This document shows, piece after piece, positions 30,877-44,109 of a stretch of 64,000 bases of DNA. Under the pieces are notes generated by a model. The model was not told the DNA's origin. It made no database searches and was given only the letters and a program-made list of their open reading frames with translations. Source of the DNA: Ashinkailepas kermadecensis. Lineage: Eukaryota > Arthropoda > Thecostraca > Neolepadidae. Both the position numbers and the translations under genes were made by a program. Each line of letters opens with the position of its first letter. Within the stretch, counting starts at the first letter, position 1. The DNA is taken from positions 186,001 to 250,000 of the forward strand of contig JAOTOM010004780.1 in NCBI GenBank assembly GCA_034440615.1, written 5' to 3'.

Positions 30877-33219
30877 CCAAATACCAAAACAGCAACCGCA
30901 ATGCCGAGGGGCACAACAAATTATGTATTTACGTATTTGTTAGAAGGGAAAGAAGCTGACGTACGACGTACAGTTGGGCCAACTGTTCTGCCGAAGCGCT
31001 GCGCTTACAAACGTTCAACGCGTGCTCAGCGCAGAATAACAAACAAAAAAATGATCTGATGCGTGATAAAGGCACAATCAGCGTTCAGGGAACCTGGACT
31101 ACGTTGGTCTTCTACGCTGTTGATCGAATATTCGGTGTCCACAAGGTAATTTGTCTTCAAATGAAATCAAATTTTGAACGTGGGTGGGAACTTTTCATGT
31201 CTGGCGGCACTTCCGGGTGTACGTTTTGAACGCCATGAGCTTATGAAACACATTTCCAATGGTATCCTGGTCTCGCTCGCTTCTCGAAATGCTCGATGTT
31301 CATATTTTCCTCCTCATTCGCATGTTGATAACGTGTGCTAACTGTATCACAACACCCTTTCGGGTCATTTCGTGCATAGCATGCTTCTTCGCACAAGCCT
31401 TATTTCTGTTAATTTTCCGCAAGTTTTTCGTGTGGTTTTATTTGACGTTTCACGTAGTGTCTCCTTAGTGACAAATGAGATCGCAATGCTTGTCTCGTTG
31501 ATTCATGTCAGTCATCTTGGGGTATATCCACGGACCTTACGATTTCCCGACTTGTTAAAGAACCACAGATGCGCGCCAAGTACCTTCCGAAGATAGGTAT
31601 CGCAAATGTCCCGCCTTTTCATACTTTTTGTTCGAAGCACACATTTCTGTTGACGATTATCTAGAAGCCGTGCTTTGTGCTATTGTCAGATAAGGCTTCA
31701 AATTCCAATGGGACGCGTTGAAATCGAGAAATAAGATATGGAAATGACACGCAACAGATAATATTCACTTCGACAGTCCTGTTCCGCCTTCAATTGATCC
31801 AGATCTGGACTAACTGATTCAGAATTAGATCCCCAGACTAGATCCGTTGCACTCTAATGAACGCAATGTAGCAGATAATCGGCTTCAGCCCCAGGTTCAC
31901 CAGGGGGGGGACACTGGGGGCATGTCCACTGCCATTTGAAGGTGGCGCCTTTCCGGAATGGTACTTCCCCACCCCTTCCCCTTCGCTCAGCTCAGCGGAC
32001 TTTCAGCGAAAGACGCCCCTCGAGATACTTTCGCAGTGGCGCCCCTCCGACGAAATGGCGCCCATCCAGCAAGTTCCGCGCACCCTCCCCACCCCCACGC
32101 CAAATCATTGATCCACGCCAGCGGCCTATGTACTACCGTCAGGCGCAACCCAGAGCAGAACTTGCGCAATACCGATGTAAACATATACATCCGTTCTTTC
32201 GTCTTCTGGGGAAATCGGTAGTTCATATTTATGTCGGGAGATAAAATTACATAATTGGACCTATTTCCAGAATTATAATGGTTCCTCGGCCACAACTTTC
32301 ATCTTCACCCGAAGTAACTCCAACTCCCACCATGCGACCTATTAAAGAACGATCCAGTAGCATTTCTCTGGATGCCAGAGGAATAAGTATGATAATACTG
32401 CTGCTCACTCCTTCCTGTTGCGCAGAGAACATTTAATCAACACAGGTGCCCCCATCCGTAGGGGCATGGTGCGTTTTGCACGATACACGAGTGAACTTTA
32501 ACATGGAAAAATACAAATTTTATGGCGAACAATACACAGACATGTCCATGTGTTCCACACGTCACGCAGTGCTTCGATGGCAGCGGTGACGCACGATGTC
32601 GGACACGCGCAGTCTGACCTCAGTGTACTCGGCCACACATGCTGCGTCCGGATACACCAAACACGAGTGATACAACGGAAAAACACCACAAATACAACAG
32701 CAGCAGCAGTCAGCTTTGCCATTCATCTTATTATAACGTAGTTGGAACATTTAACATATTTGGAAGTAGGCGACGCGGAATACCGAGTTCCGAGCCACGC
32801 GCGCAGGAACATCTGGAAAAAGTGGCATGATCACATATTTTTTTCATTCAATTCCCTCTATGCAACACCGATCGGGTTGCTGGTCATGACTCCCTGAAAG
32901 TGAAATTCACAATCCCAGTGCCTCCCCAACTTTATATATCGCCAGCATCACGTTATGCGTGAAGTAGAATGGTGGTGGTGGCGTGCCAATTTTTTCAATG
33001 AATGTGCCCAGGAAAGAAAAAGGTCGCAAAGCAGCCATCTACATTTTTGGATGAACATCCCCATCCAGGGACACAAAATGCGGCAATGCCACTGAATACG
33101 AGTTACTGACGGGACAGCCACCAAAAGTCGACTCATCCAACAGACTGCAGATCCGGATGGACTGTCTCCCCTCTGTGCAGGTGCCACCGCACAGGAAATA
33201 ACACAGGCTTCCAATCAAG
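30877..33219. other. No gene recognised
   Basis: Mostly AT-leaning. A phrase near 31905-31925 (CCAGGGGGGGGACACTGGGG) may be an eroded MITE end. Short AACAGCAGCAGCAG-type runs occur near 32696. No exon recognised. Confidence 0.35.
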
Positions 33220-34890
33220 ACTGCGCTATGAGCTACGCCGGGTGGACTCGCAGCTCACACAAGAGTCGCGTGTTGCTCGCTGGCCGCGCGAGTGTCGGTG
33301 TCGCAGGAGGCGCGACACTGCGGCTGTCTGTCCGTACCTGCGTCGTCGTGCGGTCAGCAGAGGCCGTCCCAGGCGCAGCAGCAGCGCCTGAAACACGGAG
33401 AGGACTTATTGAACCGCGTCGCCGTCACGGGCCGGCACGCGCACACCCCCGCGTGCCCGGTCACCCCAGCCAGACGGCAAATCAAACATGGTGTGCCGCC
33501 CACTCGCCGGCGGCGTGTTGCGGCCGCCTCCGACGGCCGGCCGGCCCGCCGCAGCACGGCCGGGCGTCAGCGGCGTGCCGGCGCGCCCGTGTCGGCAGCA
33601 GCCGGCCGACAGAACACCGCCTCCCGCGCCGTGTGTCGCACCCGCGCCGTGGCCTCAATTTCATTCTTTTCTCGAAGCTTACTACGCTATTTGCCGTTGG
33701 ATCGGCGCCAAGCGGCCGGCGGCCGGCGAGCCGGCCGCTGCTGCCATCTATCGGCGGCGGCCGAAGCTCAAGCATGCTGGTCGGCCGTCTAACGGGCCGA
33801 GCCCCGCTGCCGGCCGGCAGTGAGGCGCGGCGGCCTGGGGGGACGCCGCCGGCCGCCGCGCCACAGGTTCCCGGGTCGGCCGGAGTCATTCACGCGGCGC
33901 GGGCCGCTGCGACACCAGTCTGCCCCACTCGCTCGCGTACACATACGCGTACACGTATACACGCCTCTGGCCAGCTGAGCAGCGCGCAGTCAGCTGCGGT
34001 GGCCAGCCACGGTTCCAGGAAGCCATGGGTAGCGGCTGGCGTCGGCGCAGCACCACGCTGACGGCCGCTCCGCGGGCCGACGCTGCATGAATGGGGCGGG
34101 TCCTCGGCGCCAGTGACGCACCTCGCGCGCCCCTTCGCGGCGCGCCACCTGGACGATTGTGCCGGGGAAGGGGGGGGGTCAAGGCGCACGACGTCCAGAC
34201 GGCGGAGCCGGGCCGTCGGAACAAAGGCGTCGCAGCGGCGGCGCGACCGCGTCAGAGATTGAAATAACGCCAAAACAGGTTCCCTTCGCGTTAGTCATGA
34301 ATCACACCTCACGAAGTGGCTCGCACCTCTTCGCCGGGCCAAAATGGTGTCGCCCGCGTGAGCGCGGCGCGCCGACACCCGCCGTTCGCGCCACATCTGC
34401 GCGCCAGATCGGCCGGCGCGACCCGAGCCGGTACCGCTCGGCCGGGCGGGCGCTCGGGTCGTGGGAACGCGACGGGACGACGGCGGCCGTGGTCAGATCG
34501 ACACTGGACACCCGGCGACCGCCCCCGCCCGGCGCCGCCCGGCGACCGCCGCAGTCGCTGCGAGCCGACGGCGAGGGGAGCGGCGAGAACGCTGACCCTG
34601 CAGGGCCACTGACCTCAGGGGGATGGCAGGCCCCTGCCGAGGGGAAGGGGCTATGCTTGGACCGCGCGCCATCACGGGCAAGCAGGACCGAAACACAGTC
34701 CGCTCTCCGGTGGCCAACCGGCCCTTCCTCCGGCTCTTACATTCGTCCTTGCCCGCCATTAGTTCGCTCTTCAGCCGCTCGACGGCGTGTCGGTCGCTCG
34801 TGCACGCGCTGCTCGAGCTGCCGGCACGTAAGAGCTCCAGGCTCGCATATTCTCTCCAGAACCTGCGGACCCAAGGTAGCAGTGTAGGCA
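33220..34890. other. Large CpG-rich block, no exon recognised
   Basis: About 1.7 kb of CpG-dense DNA with long overlapping open frames on both strands (up to 277 codons at 33228-34061). None shows a recognisable domain, and equal openness on both strands argues that base composition keeps them open. CAAAATGGTGTCGC near 34338 is a YY1-like word of the type seen in other CpG blocks here. Confidence 0.4.
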
Positions 34891-35480
34891 TGGGAGGGGA
34901 TCTTGACGACCAAATTCTGGATATTTTGTAAAGGCTGAAAACGTGTTTTTATTTACATCAGATATATTTGTATCTTTCAGCTTTTTTTTCTCAAGGATTC
35001 CAAGCACAGCTGACCAACGAGAAAATAAAGGGTGCATTGCGTCCCCAGAGGCTTCTAAAATTTTGAAACTGAAATGCCAACCTTCTGCCAAGACCGAGTC
35101 AATCGCCATGCTGCCCTATACCCCTATATAGAGATGAGTTTCTTTTTTGAAGACGTGGGCAAACAAGTTCATTTCATAAAATTGAGGCTAAACCAAGGAA
35201 TTTAAGGCTCTTACTTGCTACGGGGGAATAGCGTCGGGTGGGGGTGGGAAAGAGGTGTGCTCTGAATTTTTACGACTGAACTTTGGACACGAACAATTTA
35301 GTACAGGGGAATAATTCGCATTGGAGCTGCACGTGCCTCTATCACAAGCATACAACACGACGCCTTTGCCTTTGTTGTCAAACTCACGTATCCCCATCCG
35401 TTTGGTGGGTGTGTGGTGAGGTAGGGTGGGATGGGGTAGAGAAGCGTGCTAACGTGCAACAGTCATGCACAAATTGGTCG
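34891..35480. other. No gene recognised
   Basis: AT-leaning DNA. The right part may belong to a hAT element whose right end is at 35496, but no left end is visible. Confidence 0.35.
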
Positions 35481-35496
35481 CCTGGATTCGCCAGTG
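35481..35496. mobile_element. Isolated hAT right terminus
   Basis: CCTGGATTCGCCAGTG is the inverted counterpart of CACTGGCGGATCCAGG seen at 7431, 8126 and 20879. The following octamer is CATACCTG, for which I found no upstream partner. Confidence 0.6.
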
Positions 35497-35874
35497 CATA
35501 CCTGAGTGTTTTTTAAAAACTTGAAAGCTGGACGAATGGTAGGGTGCAATGGCAATGAAATGAGCACCAGAACAACCATGCGAGGAAAAGTGCTGAACTC
35601 AAACTCCACATAGCACAAGAAGTCAACTTCCTCCATCGTCGTGACAATGTGTATGCATGGCATATATGTTCATCACGTGACCACAGGGTGTATGGTGCGA
35701 AGCCAACCTCTGCCTAGGCTGTGAATCACACCTCGGGTGGCGCGGGCGCACACGCAGACAGCCACAAGACAACCACGTGAACACGTGTCCCATAATTCGA
35801 TACCGGGCTACTGCTAAACAGCTCAATCACAGACTAAAGCCAGTGGTATTAGCATAAATGCAAAATGCTTCGTT
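35497..35874. other. No gene recognised
   Basis: Unremarkable interval between the hAT terminus and a micro-retroposon copy. Confidence 0.35.
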
Positions 35875-35914
35875 AGTTAGTTGGGCTTGACGGCGCATCG
35901 ACCATGCTGATCAT
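35875..35914 (-). mobile_element. Micro-retroposon copy 5, diverged or truncated
   Basis: AGTTAGTTGGGCTTGACGGC then GCATCGACCATGCTGATCAT. The GCGCCC strand of the stem is missing. No target duplication is visible. Confidence 0.6.
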
Positions 35915-37400
35915 ATTCCTTATCAAACTCTCAGTTCCTAGCTTCTACCATGCAGTGTCAACGGTATACGGGTCCAAGCATTTGTCTCGTGTCACAAGTT
36001 TCAGATTCAGAGGTCGCCGGACGTGTCACCTCCCGACTCTCCATAACCATTCGGGCGTGGAGGAGTGGCGAAAAGCAGGGCGTCGTAGAAGCATCAGATT
36101 GTTCGCCACCAGTGTCTACTGTAGGCATACGACAGCACATCCAAAATTTAATGGATTAAACGCTAACCCGGAAGAAGTTTATGGTCCGGCACGCCTCAAA
36201 ACACCACTCCCCCAACTCGGAAGGGATTGGGCGATGGTAGACCGCTCACGGCAAGAAGGCTCCACGCGACTACAGCCAGGTAATCAGCTTGTCCGACGTT
36301 AATCCCCGTTGAAGCAAAACAGCATGAAATGATTAAAATCACCTGCGTTGCCCGGCGGTTACCGGAGTCAGATGATCGCTACTACTTGGGGTGTGGGAGG
36401 AGGGACCTCTGTCCAAGAGAGTCTGCGTAAAATACCTCGTCAAATCCGTGCGGACCTTTTATGGCCAGTCTCGCTTTCTTACCCATTCATGTTTTTAGCT
36501 TAAAATAGATTACGTTCCCTTACGCATAATTTCGCGGCTGTGGAGGAAGTTTGCTGTAGTGCTTTTCGTACGTACCGAAAATAAGTAATTATAACCGAAA
36601 ATGCAATCCTAGAAATCCCAAACAGTTGTTCGCAGTTTTTCTTCTTGATGCAAACCAAGGTAGCGAAGAGTATAAGCGTTGGTGTAGACATTGTACACTT
36701 CATCTCTTTTGACGTAGACCACAACTACAGCGAATTATAATGGTTTCCTTGAATTCCCAGGTTTCCTTGACCAGCATTCACCACCGTGATGTCCAGACAC
36801 CTGATAGCCAGGAGTGTATCCTATCGATCCCATTCAGATCGATCCTACGATTTTCCCATCCAACGAAATGTCACTCAATTGTGTCAAAACCTTTGGATGC
36901 GTTTGCTAAGTGGTTTGGCGCAATTAATATAATTTAAGACCAGTATGATGGATTTACTGTATTGCTAAAATGCCATGCAGTCAATAATACATCCCCCTCC
37001 CGACCAAAAAACGTCGCACAATCCAGGTTAACATCTGACAATGACAAATGAGTGCAACCAAGATAGAAATAACTTCCTCTGAAACATCGGCAAACGTCAA
37101 GCGCTTGCTCGACAATGAAACGAATGCAAGCGCAACACGGAGAGAGAAAAAACTACACGACACCTGTCGCGCTGCACAATGTACACGTCGTGGACCCTCA
37201 ACTGTGCGACAGGGGACATTGGATGCGTGGTCACAAACAAGCAGCGAAGTGAGCAAAGTGAGCAAAATACTAAAAGGTTCTACAAAAAGCCAAAACGCGC
37301 TTGCTACCACGGCGTGTGCTGTTGCCGTAGTCGAATATCGAAGACAGCAATCCTCACCGACGGGTGGGAAATGAATACAGAAGCACCACTGTTCACATTG
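35915..37400. other. No gene recognised
   Basis: A 132-codon plus-strand frame (35904-36302) has no domain I know. Short duplications such as AGTGAGCAAAGTGAGCAAA (near 37248) are present. Mixed to AT-rich composition. Confidence 0.35.
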
Positions 37401-37790
37401 CCTACTTTTGCAAGACAACGTCCACCGCCAGAAGAGCCGCAAGTGCTACAAACCGCGCTGCGCGCTGCTGTCCCGCAGTTTCTGCCGGCCGGCCTGCTGT
37501 TCGGCGTGCCGAAGAGCCGGGGCTCGTTTCCGGTCGGCAGGAGACGGACGACGCCCTCTTCACGCAGCCGTGCACAGCCGGAAATCGGCCGGTTCCGGCG
37601 CGAGCGCAGACGCCGCGGCACGTCGCAAAAAGCATCCTCGTCGGGCCGGATGTGAGCAGATTGACGGCGGGGGGGGGGGGCTGAGAGGGTAAGGCTGTGC
37701 GAGTCGGCGTGGTCGACACGAGCGCACAACATATGCCAGGGAATGGACGTCGTCCAGCGCTTGCGCGCCTCCACAGGCAGCGACCGACTG
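37401..37790. other. Short CpG-rich block
   Basis: GC-rich, with open frames on both strands and a G-run at 37669-37680. No recognisable exon. Confidence 0.4.
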
Positions 37791-39037
37791 AAATACACAC
37801 ATGTCGGCGGTTTAAGCCGGCTTATACCGACTGGCTGAGGTCGGGAATAGTAATAGCCGAGGATGTTTTGCTTAGGACAGTGTCAAGGCATGAGGCACGT
37901 GGTCCGTGGTTATACACAGCTGAGGTTTCCTTAACATTGCGTCCGCGGCTGGGGCTGGAGTGTTTTTATCTGTACATGCAGTCAGAGGGTTGAAGTGTTT
38001 TTCCCTGTGCATGTGGCCCGAGGTGGCAATCTCAGCACCTATTTTGCCAATATTACCTGTAAGGCTAGCTTCAAGTTTGCCATACGTACATTTATTTACA
38101 GTACTCACGATTATGTCCACATTTTCACCTCATTAGCAGATCATTCTGATTTGGAAATACTGGATAGGGAAAGATACTTACTGGCTACCGATACTAAAGA
38201 TACTACTGGATGTTCTACACAACCTGCAGATAGCTTTTTCTTCATATTTGCAAGTTTGCAATGAATTTGTGTTCGCGTTCGCAATACAGATGGCCTGATA
38301 TGGCCACACAAATAGTACTCATATTTACCCGTTCGGCATCTTGTTTAACCACGCAGACGAGGTCTTCCGCTCTCTACAGGAGTTATTTGTTCAATAACCA
38401 GCTTAGTCGCCATAGAATGTTTGCGATCCGCACGCAACTTTAGCAAATGTAGCCACCGACGGTAATGGCCAAGTGATCAACTCAGCTAATTCTGACGGAA
38501 ATTTGGTGTTTCTCCCAGATTGCGACATTCTCCATATCTCAGAAGGCTGCAACCAAAAAAAACAAAACAATATTAAACCCTAGGTGGCCCGAACAAGTAA
38601 TAGGACAACGAGCAGGGAGAAATGTTAGCAGGTACTTATTGGCAACGCTGTCATACTGCTATCATATGGCTTAGTCTGTTACCACGATTGCGTATGAACA
38701 TTGATGTTTAAGACGATGCGTGTTGTCGTTTTCCAGATTGAATTTTTTATACCCATGGCAGATATCGACATTGCACTCAATATCTGCACACGATGCACGC
38801 ACAGCTACGCACCACAGGCCGCCAGGCGCCATGCAGCAACGTTTGACGAACAACAGTCTATCTGAACTCGCGCATGCTCAATGGATGACCCGTTCGGCTT
38901 CAGGCGCTTCGACCAGTATCTGATCATTCGTGCCCGTAACGTGTATCCTAGAAGTTCACCATCAGATGGAAACTATCCTCTTGGTGTGTACGTAGTCTGG
39001 AATCCTGCCGTGGATAGGTGACCGGGCACGATTCTAG
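37791..39037. other. No gene recognised
   Basis: AT-leaning DNA with no element or exon that I can support. Confidence 0.35.
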
Positions 39038-39080
39038 TTGGTTATTTGGGCTTAGGGGCGCATCGACTGCTTCCGCCATA
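39038..39080 (-). mobile_element. Micro-retroposon copy 6, internally deleted
   Basis: TTGGTTATTTGGGCTTAGGG then GCGCATCGACTGC matches the family consensus exactly, then jumps to TTCCGCCATA. The central GGTCATGCAGC part has been lost. No target duplication seen. Confidence 0.78.
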
Positions 39081-40339
39081 CAGTTTTTAATGGTACGCTT
39101 CTGGAATGTTCGAGTTTTTAACGGTTTCCCAGGATATGTCCATATGTCACAGCCCATGTGACGGCCATAGAACGACCTGCTCCATCGTGCAGTGTTTGCA
39201 CGTGGTTAATAAGTGTCCCCACTGTCAGGGTTTCCAGCCTGCGGACACAATGGATGGTCGGAATTTCGTTTATAACACTAACTAGTAATGGAATTTCAAT
39301 ACGAAGGAGATCCAAATTTAACTCATTGATATCCATGGTTAAGTGAACTCTACTGATGTCCATGTCGGCGTACACCAGCAGCCGGTGGGGGAATTTTGGC
39401 CGGCTGAATTTTCACCCTACAGGAAATGTTGGGCTTCATACCCACGTGCTCAGTACATGCTTTACAAACCTGCGAGGAAGGCCGATGGGCTCAGAGAAAA
39501 CCAAGTCTCGATTTATTCGAGCAGCGAATAATTATCTGAAACTGATTAAGAGTCTATTCGATGAGAATTCCCGAACGTGGAATGGATTCCATACGTTCCG
39601 GCGCTTGAATATACGCAGATGGTGGGATCTGAAATTGCAATGCATCCGCCAGTATGACCGTTCAGCGGTATCAAATTTTCGTCACCAATTATCTTTCGGT
39701 TTGTTCGAGCACCCCCTGCTTGACGGCGCACAACCTTCTGGACCTTAAATCATCGGCGTCAACGCATACAGAATTCAAGCCGACGATGGAACCGGAAAAC
39801 GCCTTCAAGGAATAGCGTTCTCGATTTGCATTATCCAGAACATTCCTCTCCAAGGAATTATCGCAGTTTTTTTTCTCTGGATGGCGAATTGTGCTGTCGA
39901 CAATGGCATGGCTTCGGCTTCGGCTTTCAGTCTCGCAATATTGATCACTATATTAATCGGAAAAAACAGTCTTAAATACTATCTTAAGGAAATTTTGTTT
40001 CAGTTATCCGCACGTCAATTATTCCTTAATTATCACTAAAAAGTAGGCATCCAAAGGCTTAGAGGTAAAAAGAGAAGTTCCCGGTAAAACAAAAACAAAG
40101 AGTAAAGCATGCGTGTGAACGCAGTCTGGTATACGTCGGGAGAGTTTGGTGTGGACAGGACAGCTTCACACGGCACGACACGCCTCGTTGCTCCTCCCTC
40201 CCTCGACGTCTCGCGAGAACGATAACGGAGTTCCCACGGAGTCAGAACGGTTGATACGTACCCAGGTTGCGGTCCAAGTAGGCCGCTCCATTTCGGACCA
40301 AGCTTGACCAGCCAGTCTCAGAGCTGAGAACTTCACCCC
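39081..40339. other. No gene recognised
   Basis: A 130-codon plus-strand frame (39356-39748) shows no known motif. GGCTTCGGCTTCGGCTTTC near 39909 is a short triplet-like run. Confidence 0.35.
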
Positions 40340-40505
40340 GGTCGATCCTATCACAGCTCAGGAGGTGACCGGTCGGTCCCATCACAGCTCAGGAGGTGAC
40401 CGGTCGGTCCCATCACAGCCCAGGAGGTGACCGGTCGGTCCCATCACAGCTCAGGAGGTGACCGGTCGGTCCCATCACAGCTCAGGAGGTGACCGGTCGG
40501 TCCCG
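40340..40505. repeat. 31-bp minisatellite, five full copies
   Basis: The unit GGTCGGTCCCATCACAGCTC plus AGGAGGTGACC repeats at 40340, 40371, 40402, 40433 and 40464, with a partial copy from 40495. The first copy has two changes and the third one; the others are identical, so it is a recent expansion. Confidence 0.97.
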
Positions 40506-40549
40506 CAACAGAGAAGTTTGGCCGGAACGCCGCAGTCACAATGCACGCC

Positions 40550-40640
40550 CGGCAGCGGGAGCACGCACCGGGCTCGCATCTGGCAGCGGGAGCACGCACC
40601 GGGCTGGCGGCTGGCAGCGGGAGCACGCGCGCGCCCGAGG
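40550..40640. repeat. 31-bp tandem repeat, three copies
   Basis: GGCAGCGGGAGCACGCACCG followed by GGCT repeats at about 40551, 40582 and 40613. The third copy is diverged. The spacing equals that of the neighbouring 31-bp array although the sequence is unrelated. Confidence 0.88.
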
Positions 40641-40740
40641 CGATCGGCATCGGACCATGGTCCGGCGGCGAGAGACGAGGTTGCGGTGTGGCGCAGCAGG
40701 GCCGCGCCGTGGCGGCGGGACGTGCCGCTGCTGGAGGAGT

Positions 40741-40835
40741 CGGCAGCCGGCAGCGGCAGCGGCAGCGGCAGCGGCAGCGGCAGCCGGCAGCGGCAGCCGG
40801 CAGCGGCAGCGGCAGCGGCAGCGGCAGCGGCCAGA
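40741..40835. repeat. (GGCAGC)n hexanucleotide tract
   Basis: About 14 near-perfect GGCAGC or CCGGCAGC units. All plus- and minus-strand frames are open across it (Gly-Ser, Ala-Ala or Pro-Leu dipeptides), which creates misleading long open frames. Confidence 0.95.
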
Positions 40836-43800
40836 CCTGACCTGACCTTCGGCCGCAGACCCGCGCCGCTGCTGCACGGAACACCGCGCACCGCTGCCGG
40901 GCCCCGCCAGAACAGTACAGGCGCGCTGAACCCGCCTCCCCCGCCGCTGGCGAGCGACCTGACCTGTCCTGTCACCCGTCCTGCAGCGACCTGTCGCACG
41001 GCATCGCGCCGACGACCGACCGAGAGGCAGTCGACCGGCTGGAGTCTATGAACGAGCGAGATGTGTGGTTGCGTCCAACAAGCGAGTCCAGAGGTTTTGC
41101 AGCGTTTTATTCCGTTCACCTTTGCTCCCTTCTGCTTCAGGTGTGTAGACACGCCCAGAGGCTTTCCACGCATAACAGACCACTGGTACGGCGGTCAAAG
41201 ACTGAGCGGATGTATGTATGTCGGTACTTACAAGCTAAAGCTGCCAAAAGCGGATGTATGTGGGTGAGGACCTGCCATCCTACGCACCCTGCTTAGACCT
41301 TTAGCTGATTACTGTGGGACTAACTGCTCTTCCGAATAGCTTTTGAGACACGCTAACAAAGAATAACATCCAGTCACGATATTGGAATGTCAGTGTCCAC
41401 GGTCCCACCGCCTGCAACCACTTCGCACGGCTGTGCGATGAATCTGTTCCGACAGGATATCCGGATTTGTGCCGTGCTTGTACCACGCCATCAAATGCCT
41501 CCTAATTACTGCTTATCGCCGACACCATCGTACAGATGAAGGCTCCCACGGCACTTCCGGTCGGCTCGCCGGGCGATGCCATCGCGCAGACTGCGGCCAT
41601 TGTTTGGTCTTCCACATCCGCCACATGTCGCTTCAGAGCGGCGCTCGCTGCGCGGGAGCGAGCGTCGAGCGGCGGCAGGACACGGGCGCCTACGCCTCGG
41701 GCCCCAGCATGCAAATAACGTGCTCGGAAACCTCGCGGCGTCCAGGGGTCAGAGGTCACGCGGTCAGGTGGCTCACTCCGAATTGCTCCTGCGTCCGCTG
41801 CGCCGCGGAAGAACTCTGACTGATACTGATCGGCTCAGCGACCCGACGAACGCGTGGATGGATGTGGCGTATGCACCATTCGCTTGCTTCCCCGCATGTT
41901 GTTGCACGACCGTCGCGGCCGGTGTGTCAAGCTCATTGCACCGGCTCCAGAACGTGTGCGGGCAACGATGGGATATGAAAGCCGAATTCAACTTGGTGTT
42001 CACACAGGTGCCTGAACACCGCCAGCACATACTGAACCGATCGATTATATTGGGTTTTGGCGCGGGGACTGTTGGCCGGCGTTGGCTCATTAAAAGCTGG
42101 ATTGATTCCGAACTGATTTCGTCCGGCGGTTCGAGTCACGACGTGGAACACAGACCAGAGACATACCGACAGAGGAACAGAGGGACCGGAAACATATCAG
42201 CAGGCATCAGGTGTCCACGACACTCGACAACGCCGATCCCCGCAGCAGGGCGCGGCGGACGACCCGAGCCTCTTGCACAATGGAACGCCTGGAGACTGGA
42301 ACACCAGAAATGGCGGGAATGCCACGAAGCCGTCGGATGACACTGATGCAGGGTACAGATAGCCTTCAGCAGACGTCGACAACGCAGCGCATACCACCGG
42401 CAGCACATTCCCCACCAAAACCTGCGACCTCCGTATCCAACCAGCGGGGCAGTGTATGACTGTCGCCAACTGCATAGCTGGAATCGGCAGGGAGGGTCAG
42501 TGCCAGGCGCATTGATTGCGTACTCGGAAGTCCGGCTATTGCAAAACGCGGCGATTCGTCGCACTGGAGAACGTTCACCTCGTTCTCGGGAACACGCCAT
42601 TCACGTCGGCCGTGGCGGGAGGAATGCGGGCCTTCATTCTGGCTGAATTACTCGCACTGTCGACGGAACAATTCGCGGCTGAACTGGTCGGACACCCGCG
42701 ACGAAGGCCGAGCAGCGGCCCGAGACGTGCGGGACCAGGTGGTCGGCGACATTATTGACACTCCCGCCGAGCGAAGCCGAAGCTGGTCCGGCCGGTTCGC
42801 ACGTGACGTGGCGGCGGGATGATCGTCCAGATTCGGCAGTGCGCGGAATGTTTTCGGCGCCGGAATTACCGCGTTCAACGACCGCCGCGGCCGTCCACGC
42901 CGGCCGGACGAGCGCCGTACGGTGCGGCGGCTTCAGCCAGCAGGCCGACGTACTCGACCAGACCGGCGCCGCTCGGCGCGCGAGGACCATCCGCGCCGGG
43001 CGCCGCACCGCCGCCGCCGCGCGGCTGCGTGTCGTCGGCCCCGCGCCGGGGGTCAACGCCCCGCGCGGCCGGCCGCCGGCGCCATCTTTGCCGCCGCCGC
43101 CGGCGGCGCCGGCCGGCCCAGGAGCGGCCATCCGACGCTCGGTGGGAACGCGCCGGCAGCTGCGGAGCCGCCGACGGCCGCGCCGCGGGAGACGGCGCCG
43201 CCGGCGGGCGCAGAGGGGACGGTGCCGGCGCAGCTGGCGCCGCCCCGCTCAACGCAGCACACCTGGCCGTCGGCGCGGCGCAATTTCTCCAACTGCGCGA
43301 CACGCGCCGGCCGGCCAGCCAGGCGCGGGCCAGGGGAGCGCCGCGAGATGACCGCCACCCGGCCTGGCCCCGCGCGCGCGGTGAATCACACCGGTACAGG
43401 AATTGGACCGCTCGACCGCACCACCCGAGAGCGGCATGTGTGAGGACATCCACACCGACGTGACGTCACTGAATGCCCCACAATAACGTCACCGCGTGGG
43501 CGCCAGCTCCCGACACCGCCGCAGGGCGTCTGCCTCGCCGCCGTAACTCCATCAGCGGCACATTATATTCCACTCGCTGACGCGTATCATCTCCTGCCGC
43601 GCCGACTGGCTGCCGGGCAGATCCCGACCAGCCGAGCCAGGAAGGCAGACTGGGGGCACCGCCTTCAGCGGCTGACGCACGACCGGCGCGCCTCACACCC
43701 GCCTCGCTCTCTTCTCGGCCCCAATCGACCGCGTGAGGCGCGGCCCCCGGCGGCGCCGCTGGCGTTCCATCTTCAGCTGGCGGCGGCGATCGATGGCGCG

Positions 43801-44105
43801 CGCGGCACGCACAGCCCGGCCGGGTGCGGCCGGGTGCGGCCCGGCGGCCCCGCGACCGGCCCTGCCGGGTTGACCGGCCTCCGAGCCGGCGTCACTGGCC
43901 TGCCAGCTGCCAGCTGCGCCGGCAGCGGCCTAGCCCGGGCCCGGTCCTGCCGCCGCGCGGCCCTGTCTGCGCCGCCAACGAAGGGCCGCAGGCGCTGGCC
44001 GGCCGGCCGCCGCGCGCGCGCCGCCGGCGCATTCCGCCGGAGAAAACACGACAGTCGGCATTCCTGACCGCTCGGCAGGTATGCGGCGCAACGGGACCGC
44101 AGGTT
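40836..44105. other. Long CpG-rich region, no exon recognised
   Basis: The largest GC-rich domain in the window, densest at 42.75-43.45 and 43.7-44.1 kb. It holds many long overlapping frames on both strands (for example 254 codons at 41576-42340), none with a recognisable domain. TGACGTCA is present at 43461-43468. It may be one or more CpG-island promoters, but I cannot assign a transcript. Confidence 0.4.
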
Positions 44106-44109
44106 CATA

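Noticed and set aside
33228..34061. 277-codon plus-strand frame and overlapping minus-strand frames
   Set aside because: Arg/Ala/Pro/Gly-rich in every frame, as expected from GC content. No domain.
40458..41173. Long frames with Gly-Ser, Ala or Pro-Leu runs on both strands
   Set aside because: Produced by the 31-bp arrays and the GGCAGC hexanucleotide tract.
41576..42340. 254-codon plus-strand frame
   Set aside because: No motif, conserved pattern or splice context that I could recognise.
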